Positions 43,688 to 56,639 of a stretch of 64,000 nt of DNA are shown piece after piece (positions within the stretch are counted from its first letter, which is position 1; each line of letters starts with the position of its first letter). Below the pieces are notes generated by a model, which did no database searches, was not told the DNA's origin, and worked only from the letters and a program-made list of their open reading frames with translations. A program made the position numbers and the translations under genes. The stretch comes from Siderastrea radians. Its lineage: Eukaryota; Cnidaria; Anthozoa; Scleractinia; Rhizangiidae. The stretch is taken from NCBI GenBank assembly GCA_964017195.1, contig OZ024896.1:2291987-2355986 (forward strand). Direction: 5' to 3'.

Positions 43688-45846
43688 CTACGTTCACACC
43701 AGCTCCTCTCGCTAACTTCTCCTGTGCCTTATCTAGCTTTCCACCTTTCCATGATACTTTGCTGTTTTTCTCATTTTCTTTGTTATTTCCCTTGGCACAT
43801 TTATCATTGGATATACTTGTTTTTAAATTTCCCGGCGTTTCAACATTTGGCCAATCAAGCTGAACGAGTTGTTGTCATGGTGTTGAAGTAGGAAATACCA
43901 AAGCCAAGGATTTGAACATTGTACTTGCATGTGATCATGTATAGTTAAGGGACAATCAGTTGCTAAGGGGTTGTTAGTAATCAAGTGCAGTCAAGAGCTG
44001 ACCTTTTTTGACCTATTATCAGATCAAGTAATCTCTGCTCCACTGAGTGTTGGCAGATGCTATTGACCAAGAATCACTATAATACACATCGTCCCTTGCA
44101 ATGGTGTGAAATTAGGAATTGATTCAAAGGGGGTGTTTACAACTTTATCACTGCAACTTTCATTCTGATACGTGCTGAAAACTTGTACTGTGTTAACATA
44201 AAGTGTGTTTTCTGGTGGTTTGAGTTTTGTGCTATAATCAAATTATTGAAACAATAAGAATGATACTGTGTTTACATGATGCAAGAGTGAAAAGCTCGAT
44301 CTGGTTTAGTGAACCTGCACTGGTATGACTTATTCTAGTCTGAGATTTTGTGCTGGTACCTGTAAACAAATAAGAGCTACAAGAGAGAGTTTGGTGAACT
44401 CATACCAGAATGACAGTTGCACGAGTATCATGTACACATCCCTAAGACCATCATTGCTATACAATATCATTGCAATGTACACATTGCAATCAGTTGGTTC
44501 CAAAGTTATACCCTCTGAGGCCACAAAGATTTCAATACTTTTCCACATCCCGCCTACCGGAAAAGAGCACATCCTAACTTTCACATATAACATCCCCTCG
44601 TAGCACTCTTTCCCATTATTCTCTGAAATTTGTTAGTGTGCCATCTTGTTAAGTTGTTTGCATGTTACCAAACTTTTGTTGGACCCTGATGATAAACCAT
44701 TTTTTAATGTCCTTTACCACAGTGATTACCGTAAATGCTCTGTTAAGCCCCCTGGGGGCTTCTTTATTTTCAGGCATACTAGAAGGGGAACTTAATAGAG
44801 TGGGGGGCTTATTTAAAACTCTCCAGGAATGAAAGATGACACAATCTTTTTTTTTTCTGCAGAGTGCTGGCCAGCTTTAATAGATAGCAATACAGTCTTC
44901 ATGCACTTGCCATGCACAATCTTAAAACTGAAACCCATCCAAGCTCGTACAAATGTGTTCTACTGAAATGTAGCCCACAAAAAAGTGATAACATGATTAG
45001 CCAACAGTTTTGCATCCAAAATCAGGAACTAATCCTGAAATTTGAATGAACACAAGTCTCTTGGCATATAAGCTCTTTTTGAGAGACTAGAGGAGCAAAA
45101 CCATCATTGATATACTGAAAACAGAACTTGATAGAAAAGTACTGAAACTGTCCCATATGAAATTGCAAGTTGGAAACGTTTAGATCAAGAATATAGTGCA
45201 ATTCTAACCCGACCTATGTCACACCGTACCTTCTGTCATTTTGTGGCCATGGGGGGGGGGGGGCTCAATAGAGAGGGGGGCATGAAGCTCAAGATGGGGG
45301 ATTATTGGAGATCTTGATTCTTACTGCCTACTACTCCCGTCATGTTGTTTGCTTCCCAAAAATACCTTAAAGGGACTGAATGCTGTTAACAAAAAAGAGG
45401 GAAAGCCTCAGGCCCTAAACAAAGTCATCAATGAAAACAATAAATGATATTATTAAAATGTTTATTTTAAAATTCCACATTTGTTTGAACATTATTTAAC
45501 ATAATAATTTAATTTACATCGTTGTTTTTCATTTATTCTGATACCATGCCGCTAGTCGCTCCATTGCCAGATTAGCATTATTTGTAACCCTAGTGGCAAT
45601 TACCATGATTAAAGATTAAAGACGTTCATGAGTATCATACACAAAAATGCAAAATGTAGGACATTCCAGCTAAATAAACATACAGGGCTGCAATTAATTT
45701 TAAAGCAGCAGCTGTACAAGGAACTAAGGTGGTAATATACTCAAGATAGCCTCCCACTTCCAAACGAGCTGGTACAGATACACCTGTACTGCCGATATTG
45801 TCTCTGCCCTTGTGATTCTTGGGAAATGACTATAGTTTTTGATGTT

Positions 45847-46853
45847 CCACTTACGCGGTAAACTGTTCTATCGATGGAACAATTTCAGTCCATTACGAGC
45901 AACTTTGAATGTTTATAGCAAAAAGTAGAAAAAAAATCTCCACGGTAGAAACGAGCATCACATAAAACATGGCAAGAACTACATGTGTTATGAATGTTAG
46001 CTTTAAATATTCAGAAACGACGTTGAAAATCCGCTAAATGTTCACATACCACTTGCCCGGTAAACTGTTCTATCGATGGAACAATTTCAATCCATCGCGA
46101 GCAACTTTGAACGTTTATAGCAAAAAGTAGAAGAAAAATCGTGAAGGTAGAAACGAGCATTACATAAAATATGGCAAAAACTACATGTGTTATGAATGTT
46201 AGCTTTAAATATGCAGAAACGACGTTGAAAATCCGCTAAATGTTCACATACCACTTGCCCGGTAAACTGTTCTATCGATGGAACAATTTCAATCCATCAC
46301 GAGCAACTTTGAACGTTTATAGCAAAAAGTAGAAGAAAAATCGTGAAGGTAGAAACGAGCATTACATAAAATATGGCAAAAACTACATGTGTTATGAATG
46401 TTAGCTTTAAATATGCCGAAACGACGTTGAAAATCCGCTAAATGTTCACATGCCACTTGCCCGGTAAACTGTTCTATCGATGGAACAATTTCAATCCATC
46501 ACGAGCAACTTTGAACGTTTATAGCAAAAAGTAGAAGAAAAATCGTGAAGGTAGAAACGAGCATTACATAAGATATGGCAAAAACTACATGTGTTATGAA
46601 TGTTACCTTTAAATATACAGAAACGACGTTGAAAATCCGCTAAATGTCCACATACCACTTGCCCGGTAAACTGTTCTATCGATGGAACAATTTCAATCCA
46701 TCACGAGCAACTTTGAACGTTTATAGCAAAGAGTAGAAGAAAAATCGTGAAGGTAGAAACGAGCATTACATAAAACATGGCAAAAACTACATGTGTTATG
46801 AATGTTACCTTTAAATATACAGAAACGACGTTGAAAATGCGGAAAATGTTCAC
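45847..46853. repeat. Tandem array, 5 x 202 bp
   Basis: CGGTAAACTGTTCTATCGAT begins at 45856, 46058, 46260, 46462 and 46664, an exact period of 202 bp. The first unit is the most diverged. Every unit contains TCTATCGATGGAACAATTTC and CTACATGTGTTATGAATG. The array is joined at its right to a hairpin-ended transposon terminus. Confidence 0.97.
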
Positions 46854-47096
46854 ACATCCAGACGGTTCCCTACAAATCCCTTAAAATTTGAAACCATTCT
46901 GGACCCCAGACCTCTCCCCGTCAAGCACATGCGCAGACGTTGTTCAGCTCTGTCTACGTATGTATGTATGTACGGCGCACGCGCCCGCGAGCCATTCCGC
47001 TTGCCATGACCATAAAAAATCACCAGCATGCCTCTTAGTATGAGTATGGGGCTCCACTTTTGCGGCCTTCGGCCGCAAAGGAGTTCCGCTATAAAT
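46854..47096. mobile_element. Terminus of a hairpin-ended element adjoining the 202-bp array
   Basis: It contains GTACGTATG-like repeats (near 46955-46972) and ends with GGGGCTCCACTTTTGCGGCC / GGCCGCAAAGGAGTTCCGCT, then ATAAA. This is the same hairpin plus CCGCTATAA design as at 9224 and 10545. Confidence 0.6.
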
Positions 47097-48756
47097 TAAA
47101 AAAAATATAATTAATTAATAATAAATAATTATTAATAAATTAATGTTACATAAAATATATAAATGTAAATATATGAATATATGATTGAAAATGATTACAT
47201 ATGTGAATTGCAGATGGACCTGTTTAGCAACTTAACCAGTTTTAAAGACAGGCTGGAAAAGTCAGGCCTGAAATGGACTAAATCCCATGATTTTAGCTAC
47301 ACTGGATGATTTATTCATTTATTTGTCTATCTATTTATTTATTTGTTTTAATAAACAATAATAATTGCAATAATTTACACTTACATAATTATTTTACTCA
47401 CAAAAGTCGTTGCTTACTACCCTGATTTACACGAGGTATTTTCTACACTAATTACTTGATCAATTGTCGCATTATTGCGAAACTAAAAAAGGACAAAGAC
47501 CCAGCTACTGCTGAGAAAAAGAAAAATGAGTTCGAATAAACGATAAATGGTTGTACTGAAAGCATCATCAGTATCATCAGTATCACAATCAATCATGTTT
47601 ACTTAGTTATTGCATGGCTCTTATGTACAGGTTACTGAAGGAATGCTCCCTAGGGAACATAAAAAAAAGAGGACTATGTTAAATAAAGGCTCTCTAAAAT
47701 AAAGAATTCAGATAAGTTCCCATTCCGATACTTTGCTTTTTCAGATCCATAATGTCCAGTTAAAAGATTGCAAAAGTTTAGTTGTCGAAGGTATTTGGCA
47801 GAAACTGGCATCAGGCCTAATATCACGATAATTTGTACTGTGCAATTTTTTGGAATAATTTGGGATAAAGGAATTGACTGATCGATCGAGCGATCGATTG
47901 AATGAATTAATGATTAATTGATTGATTGATAATTATAGTTAGCGATGCGTTTAAGCAGTTCCACAAAGAAGGCCCAAAGAGACGTGCAAGCCACTGCCAA
48001 ATTAAGGCCAACTTAACTTGGCCTAACACCGTTTCCAAGTACGAACGATCTCAAAAAAAGCAAAACAAAACAAAGCAAAACAAACAAACAAACAAATGAT
48101 AATGAAACCAAGCTTGGAAACATGGACCTAATATGTTAGTTTACACTAATCCTCGAATCTAGCTGATTTTTTGCTTCTCGGCATTGACTATTGTGGGGTA
48201 GCGAATTGCGGATGAAGGAGGAAAAATATATTTAAATGTAACAGGGGGAGAAGACAAGGGAAAGGCCAATTCCGCCAGCGCTACCTCTCTACCTAGAATT
48301 TTCACCATGCAATTACTCCGGACTTTTTTATTGTCCTACCTTTCCTCTACCCCGCATCGTAAAAGCACTAACAAAAAGGCTATATCAAGCTTGTTTTAAA
48401 AGTGCGCTGTATAATTAGTTGCGAGGTGTGACCTGTACCGATGATGTCGTAAGAAATGTGGTTACTTGTCTTCTTTGGTGTTAAATAATAATAAATTGTA
48501 TAATTGTTTGTCTCACAGAGGTTTCTCTTGAGACATAGATCGCTAAAGTTCGACTGCTTCCTGCTAGTCTTCATCAGGCGATGAGGTTGAATGGTTACGC
48601 AACACTACCAGTGTCACGAGCAGTCGGAAAAATCTTAGTCTAGGAGATATAGGATTATGCAGTTTCTTATTTTGGAGGCAATTTTGCCAGATTTCTTGCG
48701 GTAACTATACTTAACATATGAAGCATATACCAGCTTCAAAATTTGGCGATACATAC

Positions 48757-48877
48757 CTTCGATAGAAAAGGGACACAATAACCAGTACTGGTACAAGGAG
48801 TAATATTAGGACCACAGGCACAGCTATGGCAGCGGGAGAAACCGACGAACCTTTAGCTTCGTTGCTTCCTCCAATCT
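48757..48877 (-). CDS. Gene A exon: transmembrane segment
   Basis: Encodes EIGGSNEAKGSSVSP, then the hydrophobic run AAIAVPVVLILLLVPVLVIV, then SLFYRR. This is a single-pass helix with the positive stop-transfer residues on the cytoplasmic side; the next exon continues KKRSEK. Acceptor ATTGCAG, donor CGAAG|GTATGT, phases 1 to 2. Confidence 0.85.
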
Positions 48878-49197
48878 CTGCAATCATTACAAAAACGACT
48901 ACTGTTAATTTATGTATTCGTATTAACAAACGCGATGACATGAAGCGGTGGAACGGTGCGATTATTCACCTTTAGTGTTACAACTCTACAATACCTAAAA
49001 GTAAGAGAGTAAGTATATAACTAAAGAAAGTGATTATGGATTTGCCAAGCGTTTTAGTTTTTCATAGTTTTGCCAAATGAAGATAGAAATGAGCTGGCTT
49101 TTTTCAGCAAAACTCCACGTTTGTTATCTTTTATGTCATTCCGATTTTTTTAATGAGTAGAGATTAAAGTACATTAACTAAGATGAAAAACTCTTGC

Positions 49198-49249
49198 CTT
49201 CTGTGACGGATATTTTGGCAACTTGGCTGGCTTCTCCTTGAAAAATGCC
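49198..49249 (-). CDS. Gene A exon: juxtamembrane linker with GC donor
   Basis: A 52-bp exon encoding GIFQGEASQVAKISVTE between the linker and membrane exons, phase 0 to 1. The acceptor is TGTACAG. The donor reads GAAG|GCAAGAG, a GC-AG type 5' splice site. The phase agrees on both sides. Confidence 0.65.
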
Positions 49250-49581
49250 CTGTACAAACAAACATTAAAAAAAAAGTGACCAAGCCCATTAACTAAAGGC
49301 TGAAATTATGCAAAACCAAGAGAGGATGAAGGGTTAGGGTTTGACAAAACAAAATAAAAATTCCTCGAGAAAAAAAGCGACTCAAAAGAAACAATAATTA
49401 AAAAAATTACAGAAATAATTTTCAATGATGCCAAGAAAAATACGTAAACAAATTAAGAAATCTGCGATCCTTCTGCATTGATTTATTTACCATGAATTGC
49501 ATGTCAACCACACCTTTTGGACTTGCTGCAAGTGCATTGAAATCAATTTGAATTGACCTCACTGATATCATTTGAACTTAC

Positions 49582-49834
49582 GCTTTCGTCGCGGGTAATA
49601 GCTCTTTGGTACACAATGTAGACTTCTTGTCTTTCAAGTTCTTTGTTCCCGTAACCTCCATAGTCTTCTTTATCCCCGACAGTAAATTCCCAGGATTTCT
49701 CTTGCTTTGGATCAGTTCTCACCTCAGCAGCGATCGATGTTAAAGTTCATCTTGGCTTCAGAGGCGATTTTTAACTTTTGGGCATAATTATCTGGGAGAA
49801 CTTTAATACCGTCAGCAACTTTCAGAACTATAAC
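49582..49834 (-). pseudogene. Gene A exon 1 seen: membrane-proximal linker, with 1-base insertion
   Basis: Acceptor TATCAG, donor AGC|GTAAGT. The first part reads VIVLKVADGIKVLPDNYA. The second part, in another frame, reads AEVRTDPKQEKSWEF then TVGDKEDYGGYGNKEL and YIVYQRAIT. The latter is the conserved GD-x-x-x-YGGY-N-x-x-L-x-x-x-x-x-Y-x-v-y-x-Rai segment just outside the membrane in RPTPs. The exon is 253 bp, one base more than 84 codons, and both neighbours are phase 0. An extra base near 49731-49737 (CATCGATCGCTG) shifts the frame and creates an early TGA. Confidence 0.75.
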
Positions 49835-52080
49835 CTGATAAGAACTGAAACGTATATAAACAAAGTATTTTCAAAATAGAAGTCCTTACATTTTAAAGAG
49901 CTATTTAGTTGTATATAAAATCTGACAGGGATTACGTTATAGAACATTCAGCCTTCCTCAGGCGATAAATCAACCAAACTATGCGAAGGATTCATAAATC
50001 AATCGTTCAAGCAGGAAACCATGTAAACGACCTGAAACAAGCAAGCAAGCAGAAAAGGGAAGCTATGGATCGACCGATCGCGCCATTAAACAATTATTCG
50101 ATACAATTAATCCATCTGTCCGCCCCTTCGTCAGTCCGTGTGTAAGTCTGACCGGCCATAAACCATGCTTTCGCAAAAAATGATTTGCTTCAAACATTTT
50201 ATGGTAAAAGACAAGTACTGAATGATGATAGCAATAACTATAAGGCCCGCTCTCTCACCTTATCATAACAAGAAAGCCCAACGAGCATTTTAAGCGGCCG
50301 TTCTGACCCTCCCCACCCCTATTTTCACAAATGTTAGCGCGATCCTCTATCTATACGAACCGGAGTGACGAAAAGTGTGATTGTGCGACACAGTATTCTG
50401 ACTATAGCGTTACTGGATGACGAAATGTTTAAACTCTAATGACTTAGCTTATCTTTCTTGTCGCTTTCATTTCTGCTGAAAAACGGAAATTCACTCAAAC
50501 GTTTAATGTCGGTATAAATTTGCCCATAACTTATAAAGGATGCTTACAAAGGGACGACGAAATATTTACTGTTGTGCCTAGACCGTGAATACAAACAGTG
50601 AACATAGCAGTAGAATCAAAATATAACGCTTGATAAACACCAGCTCGAGCAGATCGTCAGAGTCTGGGGCCCGTTAAGGTATATCTCATGACGTGATGTT
50701 TAAAACCGGTTTGCTAACCCGGGAATCCCCATGCAAAGTAAACAAGTTGACTCCGAACGGCTGCGTACCAGACTTACAAAATTACCTCAAACCCAACCAA
50801 CACCACACGCAAACCACATGCATCGCTTGATAATATTCAGTAAAGACTCGTAACAGCTACCTTATTAATTGAACTCCTTATAAATGACCGATTCCTTCGT
50901 CTTTATGTAATTAAAATCAACTTCTCGCCTCAAATAAACACTCATCGCTCTCCCTTCTCAAGAACTGTGATATATCGATGGTGCAATTCACTAATTGCAT
51001 CATCATACTAGTGCCAATCCCTTTTCTTCCTAAACCACCGTTCCTTACCGCACTAATAAGCTGCAAAAACAGCTGTCGATTCTCTCCTCTGCGAAATACA
51101 GGTTACCCAATGAAAACTTCACTTCGGAAACTGTCCCCCCATAAAACGCTAAGGGAAACTGCCTCTTACGCAGCACAATATTACACCGCTGCTATACAAA
51201 ACGCAACTTTCAAAGCAAATCAAATTCGCAGAAGCGTGTTATGCTCCTCACATTCACAAATCCTTCCACTCCCACATTTTTATATCCCTCACGATGTCAA
51301 TCGCCATAAGGAAACTCCTGAGCAAAAAAAAGAAAAAAATTCACCATAACCACTAATTAGATCAGACGACACAGCCAATTTTGCATTCAATCCTATTAGC
51401 TGCTTTACTCAGTTGCGCATGCGTTATACCAGACAAATACAATCTCGTTCCCAGAGGCTGCATTCCTTTTGGTCAGCACCAAGGATGCAAGACCTCTGGG
51501 ATAATCAATGTCAAAATGCGGGCGAATCGAAATCCGATTGGCTACTAAAATTTACCAGAAGTCTACGAGTAAGAAGTTTCAAAGCAGGAAATAAAAATGT
51601 CTTACGATGTTTTTGCTGGACGTTTTCGATCACGCCAGAGACGGACAGTGGGAAAGAAATCAGAAAATGGGCGATGCAAACTAACAAAGAATCGAAATAC
51701 AGTCAAATTCACATTCATATTAGACAAGACGTAAAAAGGGAACAAGTGTCGGTAGCATGATTAAAACGAAAAAGGCGCCAAGCCCTTGTGATATGTTGCA
51801 GCTGTTCTTGATACAGCTGAATGAATACCCGCTTCAAGATAAACGACGGTCGAAGGAGCACAATTTTGGAATAATTCCTCTAGTTTCCAGCTCTAAAGTA
51901 TGGTTTATGGACACTGATGACTTGAAAATTATTGGTTTATTAATTACGATATTTGTGCCCGCTATAGCTAGCTGGTTGGCTAAAATAACATGCTATTTCA
52001 GAGTATTAATCACAGAAAAGCGGTTCTATCCCTCAGGAAGCACAGGGGGGAGAGCATTTCTTGTCCGCACTTGCTTTTTT
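49835..52080. other. Region upstream of gene A, no ectodomain exon found
   Basis: Searched on the minus strand for signal peptide, F5/8C, F-type lectin or FN3 landmarks; none seen. It includes a short inverted pair CCCAGAGG...CCTCTGGG at about 51451-51500 and the dispersed repeat at 51725-51905. The last stretch (about 51990-52060, AATCACAGAAAAGCG) matches 19865 and belongs to copy B of the segmental duplication. Confidence 0.5.
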
Positions 52081-53217
52081 TTTCAGTAGCTGTCTGTTTT
52101 CCCCTTAGACACATTTTGGCAAGGCTTAGTTAAAATCGGTTGCTAGGGTTTCGAGATATGACGTCATAAATAGCCTAAGATCATAGAATCTCATGTACAA
52201 GAATGTGAACATAAATGCATCACACCATAGATCAAGAATGGTTATGCTTTTGGAGGAAAATGTGAAATTTTGGCAAAAAGCAGAAAAGTAGTTAAGAACG
52301 GCTCTCTGTAATTATCGAGAATCTGGCGACAGGACCAAAATTTCGAATTTCTTTTTATTTTACCAAAAGAACCCATTTAGTGACCTATTTTCGAAAATAA
52401 CATTAAAAGGTTCGATTTCGCTTTACTTTTCTTAGAAATTAGAAAAGTTGAAAAATAGTATTTTTAGCCCGAGGAAGCGTTCGTGACCGATGGAATTTAG
52501 GGCATTTTCAACATAGTTGTGTAGTCGCACTATTGCTTGTCTTAAGATGCCATTTACACAGCTTGTTAAACAACCTTTAAAGTTTCTTTTAAGGTAAAAC
52601 TGCGTTACAAATGTTTCGTCTTAAACAAGATCTGGTTTTCCACAGCATTCCCATTTCGACCACCTAAACGAGATAGAAATATTGGCAAGCTTCGACGTAG
52701 TCAAATGCGGTCTGGCGTAAAAATTACAGCCATAAAACCATGTCCACATAAAAGCTGAACCTTTGTTTTAGTTATTCTGCATTTTGTTCTGACGGCCCGC
52801 AAAAACTGCGCTTTTGGGAAATTTTGCCGTAAAGGCTATTTTGGCGTGACAGTCACTTAGTGTTCGATTTTGTGTTTGAAGTTCTTTAAAATTACGCTGC
52901 ATTTTTGAAAGAAAAACTTTAAATAGAAGCGGAAATAAACCTTGAAACACACTATTTCAGGTTTGAAAAAAAAAATTTTAATCCTATAATCATCAAATGT
53001 AAGAAAACAACCTTCCGTTATACTCCCGAGCGCTTACACCGAGCAATACATTATCGCGGCTTGTTAATATAAACAGTGGTATTTTGACATACCACGCGTG
53101 TCACGTTGAAAGCTGCTCGATTCGAACAGTTAACCAAAATGAGCTACAATGTGTTGAGGGCAAAACTGTGTGATGCAGAAATTTACTTACTTATCTACTT
53201 AAACACGGGTGTCAATA

Positions 53218-54930
53218 AAACGCCGACTCGGGGTCGGGGTCGGGGTCGAAGTCGGGGTGGGGGTGTCTTTTTTTTGGCGATTTATTTGAAACTAGATTCC
53301 TTTTGGACGAAAAAGTATCTGTCGGTCTACAACGGAAAATCCTTTTAAAGAAATTACGAAACAAATGGAACCGCGCATGTGACAAGCTTCCTTAAGTTTG
53401 CTCATTTTCCCGCGAAAACGGTCAAGTAGTCAATCAGTCCCGCGTTTTCCTTTCATGAAGATGGCCGAATAGGAAGGATGCAATTCTGGTAAGCAAGGAA
53501 TGCGGCTATGATCTAGTGTTAACAGACGACTTTAACACCTCAGACGTTAAAGGCGTCTAGTATAAAAACGAGACGCCCTTAACCGGGACGAATTTAGCCC
53601 TGAAGCACTTTATCGTTCCAATTTAGGTAGCCGCTTCTCCACTACAAAGAATCCCTGTGTTCATCTCCACTTCTTTTCTTCCTTTCTCTTGTTGGCCACG
53701 ACACACAAGCCAAGTGCTCCTTCCAAAAACCGCTGCCTTGACTGATTTTGCCTTTTTAAAACATTTGTGTCTCCACGTCTTTTATTTATCGAAGACGTCG
53801 AGAACAAGCAAGGTGTGAAGCAAGCGAAGTCTTCGCCATGTTTACATGTATATGGATTTGTTGTTTAGCGATTTGCCGCCGAGTTTAGCCGTGTCTAGTG
53901 ACTTACAATAATAGAACTCTGTTTTGTTATTAGAAAACCTTGCTTTTTTTTCTATTTGGTCGTCTACTTAAATACGTCCCGTTTTTATACCAGACGACAT
54001 TAACTTCTGAGACGTTAAATACGTCTAGACGACTTAAACGTCTCTAGCATAAAAACGGCCATTAAAGTAATGAGAAGTTAGCGTACTATGTTTACATTTT
54101 TGTAGGCTTTCATGTGCGTATTAAACGACTATCATCAACCGACAACGTTAACGAAGGGTTACTACGACCATGTACTACGACCATGTACAATTATGTGACA
54201 GTGACACTTTTATCTGTCAGTTGTTCACGCAAAATTCAAAATCTATTGTTGCTTGTCCACGGTCAAGGCTAAAAACGGTAACAAAAGCATAAAACAAGGA
54301 CTTTGCTAAGCTTCATAATCAGATTCTTTTAATAAGTACGATTTAACTCGCGCTCGTGCTACAACTACTGATTCTTTTACCTTTCATTCGCTGCCGAAAG
54401 CACTTTTTTCCTTACGACTTTTTATTAGCAGTGCCTCAGCTGGGTTTGCCATGTTCATGGCCGCAAACGAGCGCCAAGTTTGAGTAGGCACTACATGGAA
54501 TAGATCAGTCATTTTGCTTGAAACCTTTCGTAGAGTTTCAGTAAGTTTTAATGAGCGGGTGAATACATGTAAATTTGGTAAGTAGCGTTGCAAAAAGCTA
54601 AGTTAGCTTACCATCAAAAAGCTAAGGCCACCGCTTGACTCTGAATCTGAGAAAATTACTTTAAAACCTGCTGCAAAAGCGAGTTCAGCTTATTTTAACA
54701 TTTTACTTTTCCCTTCAAGATTTCAAGCATATGCACCTTAAAATAGCAAGCAAACTATGCGATTTTCTTGCTTACTTCCGCTATGTTCATGAAAGGAAAA
54801 CGCGAGTTTATTTACAGTGTAAAAGAATTTTCCGTTATAAACCAACAGATACTTCTTAGACCAAAAGGAATCTATTTGGAAATAAATCGCCAAAAAAAAA
54901 AAAAGACACCCCGAACCCGAGTCGGCGTTT
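53218..54930. mobile_element. TA-flanked inverted-repeat element in the left arm (Tc1/mariner-type target)
   Basis: AAACGCCGACTCGGGGTCGG (53218) is mirrored by CGAGTCGGCGTTT (ending 54930). The inverted zone of about 110-125 bp continues through GGCGATTTATTT and AGATTCCTTTTGG. TA flanks both sides (53216-53217, 54931-54932). The corresponding place in the right arm (near 58350) has no insertion. Non-autonomous. Confidence 0.72.
53525..54060. repeat. Inverted repeats with TATAAAAACG units (possible MITE)
   Basis: GTCTAGTATAAAAACGAGAC near 53557 is mirrored by CGTCCCGTTTTTATACCAG at about 53975-53993. A further GTCTCTAGCATAAAAACG lies at about 54039. Boundaries unclear. Confidence 0.45.
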
Positions 54931-56639
54931 TACTGAGACCCGTTACGTATGGAGACGCGGCCGATGAAAAGGTAAAACTATACAGGGACATGAGTCTCGA
55001 CACTTGGCCTTACCGCGTTGATGTATTGCAACGGTTAAAAGCAAGTTCCTCGTCTCTTCTTTCCGTTTTAAAATACATATAACTGAGGAATCAATTATCA
55101 AGAAATGTTGCAGAATGATCAATTCATCTTAATATTGCCTTAAGGAAAATATGGCTTGTTAAACGTCGCCTTTGTTTGCGAAATTTTCTTGCTGCTTCAT
55201 GCCTGTCAAAACACATGTCACGTGTACACAAACAACAAACATCAGCCCAAATGTCACGAGAGCCAAACACAGGCAGTTGACAGATATGGCACTTTTTCGG
55301 TGAAAACAATCAAAATCGTAGAGAATTATCTCAAATTCTTGGTAACTTTCCTCAACTTGACGGAGTTGGCGTTGAATGAATTTTGTGGCGTGACAGTACA
55401 TATACATCCCCGAGGGGTATGGCGAGGGATATTCTTCGAAAACAAAACTCGGCCAACGATAAAGAGGCTGGGGTGTTATACACCGAATCCCTCCCTCGAC
55501 ACCCTGCTAAACAAAAGCACACAGTCCAAAAAAAAAAAAAAAAAACAATAACGGGATCAGCTGTATCATTCACCCTCCCAGCTACGTTTTTGTACCTATC
55601 CCTCCTCCCCGTCTCCAACTAACTGCCTCACCAAAACTTGTCACAAGCGAGGACCAGGATACAGGTGCACTGTTTTGTTCCATCTTCGACTGGCTTAAAG
55701 CTTTTTGAGCTTATTCTGTTTGACCAAAGTGCAAACGTTGTAGGTATCGTAGACTCTAGGACGTTGTAAGTTAAGGAAACACAGATATGATTCTCTTGCA
55801 CTGTTGAATTTCTGAAGGCCCCCTTTTCTGAGGGCAACTTTCAAGGGGTGAATCAGAGGGTGAACTCTGAATGCGCAGGCGTAACTAAGGAGGAGGAAAA
55901 AGATGATGAAGAGGAGTTTATGCAAATCCTGCAGACAAGAAAAATGTGTTCGTGTCTTTCATCGGCAATAGTGAAAAACACTGTGGAGTTCTGAATTTCT
56001 TTCCGCACAGCGGGTGTCTCTTCCAACCTTGCTGCCAAAGAGCACCATCAGTTGGCGTAACAGCAAGACATCTGTGCAGCAGAGGAGGACGATGTCTCTT
56101 ACAGTATAAGTGAATCAGTGTTGTGCCCCCATGACTTACAACACCCTTTAGTCTACGATATCTATAATAATTGCACTTAAGTATAAGAGGATACTTAAAA
56201 GCTTTAAGTCAACACTCTTCAAGAAATTTGTGTTCCTTGCTTGAAGATGCAGTTAAAAGTTGCACCTGTATTTGGGACAAGTGCTGTTGAGGCAGTCAGT
56301 GGGGACGGGGAGGAGGAATAAGTACAAAAACGCAGCTGGGAGGTGAAGTATACAGCTAGTGGTCCTCTCGTTTTCCTTCACAGTGTGCTATTGTTTGGCG
56401 GGGTGTCGAGGGAGACGTTCTATTATAGCACCCATACTCCTCGTCGGTTGGCTTTTGTTCTCCAATAATATCACCTCACATGACCCCCCAGGGGATTTAC
56501 GTCTACGTGACTGTTGTCTCGCAACACTATTTCGTTCAGCGCCAGCGCAGCCAAGCTGAAAAGAGTTAGCAAGAATTTGAAACAATTCTTTCCGATTCTG
56601 TTTGCTGTCATGCAAAAAGTACCATGGGTGCCAGTTGTC

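Larger units (their letters stand above)
33631..48756. other. 15.1-kb intron of gene A, repeat-rich
   Basis: It separates the transmembrane exon from the juxtamembrane exon. It holds most of the mobile elements and tandem arrays listed between 33.6 and 47.1 kb. From 47.1 to 48.7 kb there is only AT-rich sequence with a short ATTG repeat near 47900-47935. Confidence 0.6.
23817..49834 (-). pseudogene. Gene A: receptor protein tyrosine phosphatase (linker-TM-D1-D2), damaged and 5'-incomplete
   Basis: Twenty minus-strand exons join in consistent phases: 49834-49582, 49249-49198, 48877-48757, 33630-33359, 32538-32387, 32259-32178, 31880-31804, 31348-31309, 31230-31133, 30451-30335, 29841-29693, 29433-29298, 28751-28602, 28121-28028, 26994-26924, 26436-26302, 25857-25735, 25301-25150, 24635-24500 and 23897-23817. 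They give the classic membrane RPTP layout: juxtaposed linker, membrane helix, tyrosine-rich juxtamembrane region, catalytic D1, pseudo-catalytic D2. Such proteins dephosphorylate phosphotyrosine at the inner membrane face. Four defects are present: a 253-bp linker exon with one extra base, AA in place of the AG acceptor at 31881-31882, TAG at 24536-24538 and TAA at 23877-23879. No ectodomain exons were found upstream. Assembly error could explain one defect but hardly all four. A truncated but expressed D1 protein is not excluded. Confidence 0.8.

Noticed and set aside
43373..43891. 172-aa plus-strand frame, the longest in the window
   Set aside because: No domain or composition typical of a gene; it is hydrophobic and lies antisense to a better minus-strand candidate.
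40795..46853. Regular repeats considered as CRISPR arrays
   Set aside because: The units are contiguous, 92 and 202 bp long, without unique spacers, in an animal genome.
54768..55551. Frames of 104 and 131 aa on the plus strand
   Set aside because: They cross the border of a TA-flanked element and palindrome arms. The matching inverted copies do not keep the frames open.
55695..55925. Minus-strand frame starting MHKLLFIIFFLLLSYACAF, resembling a signal peptide for gene A
   Set aside because: It lies at the centre of the palindromic repeat complex and lacks a donor site giving a phase compatible with the next gene A exon.
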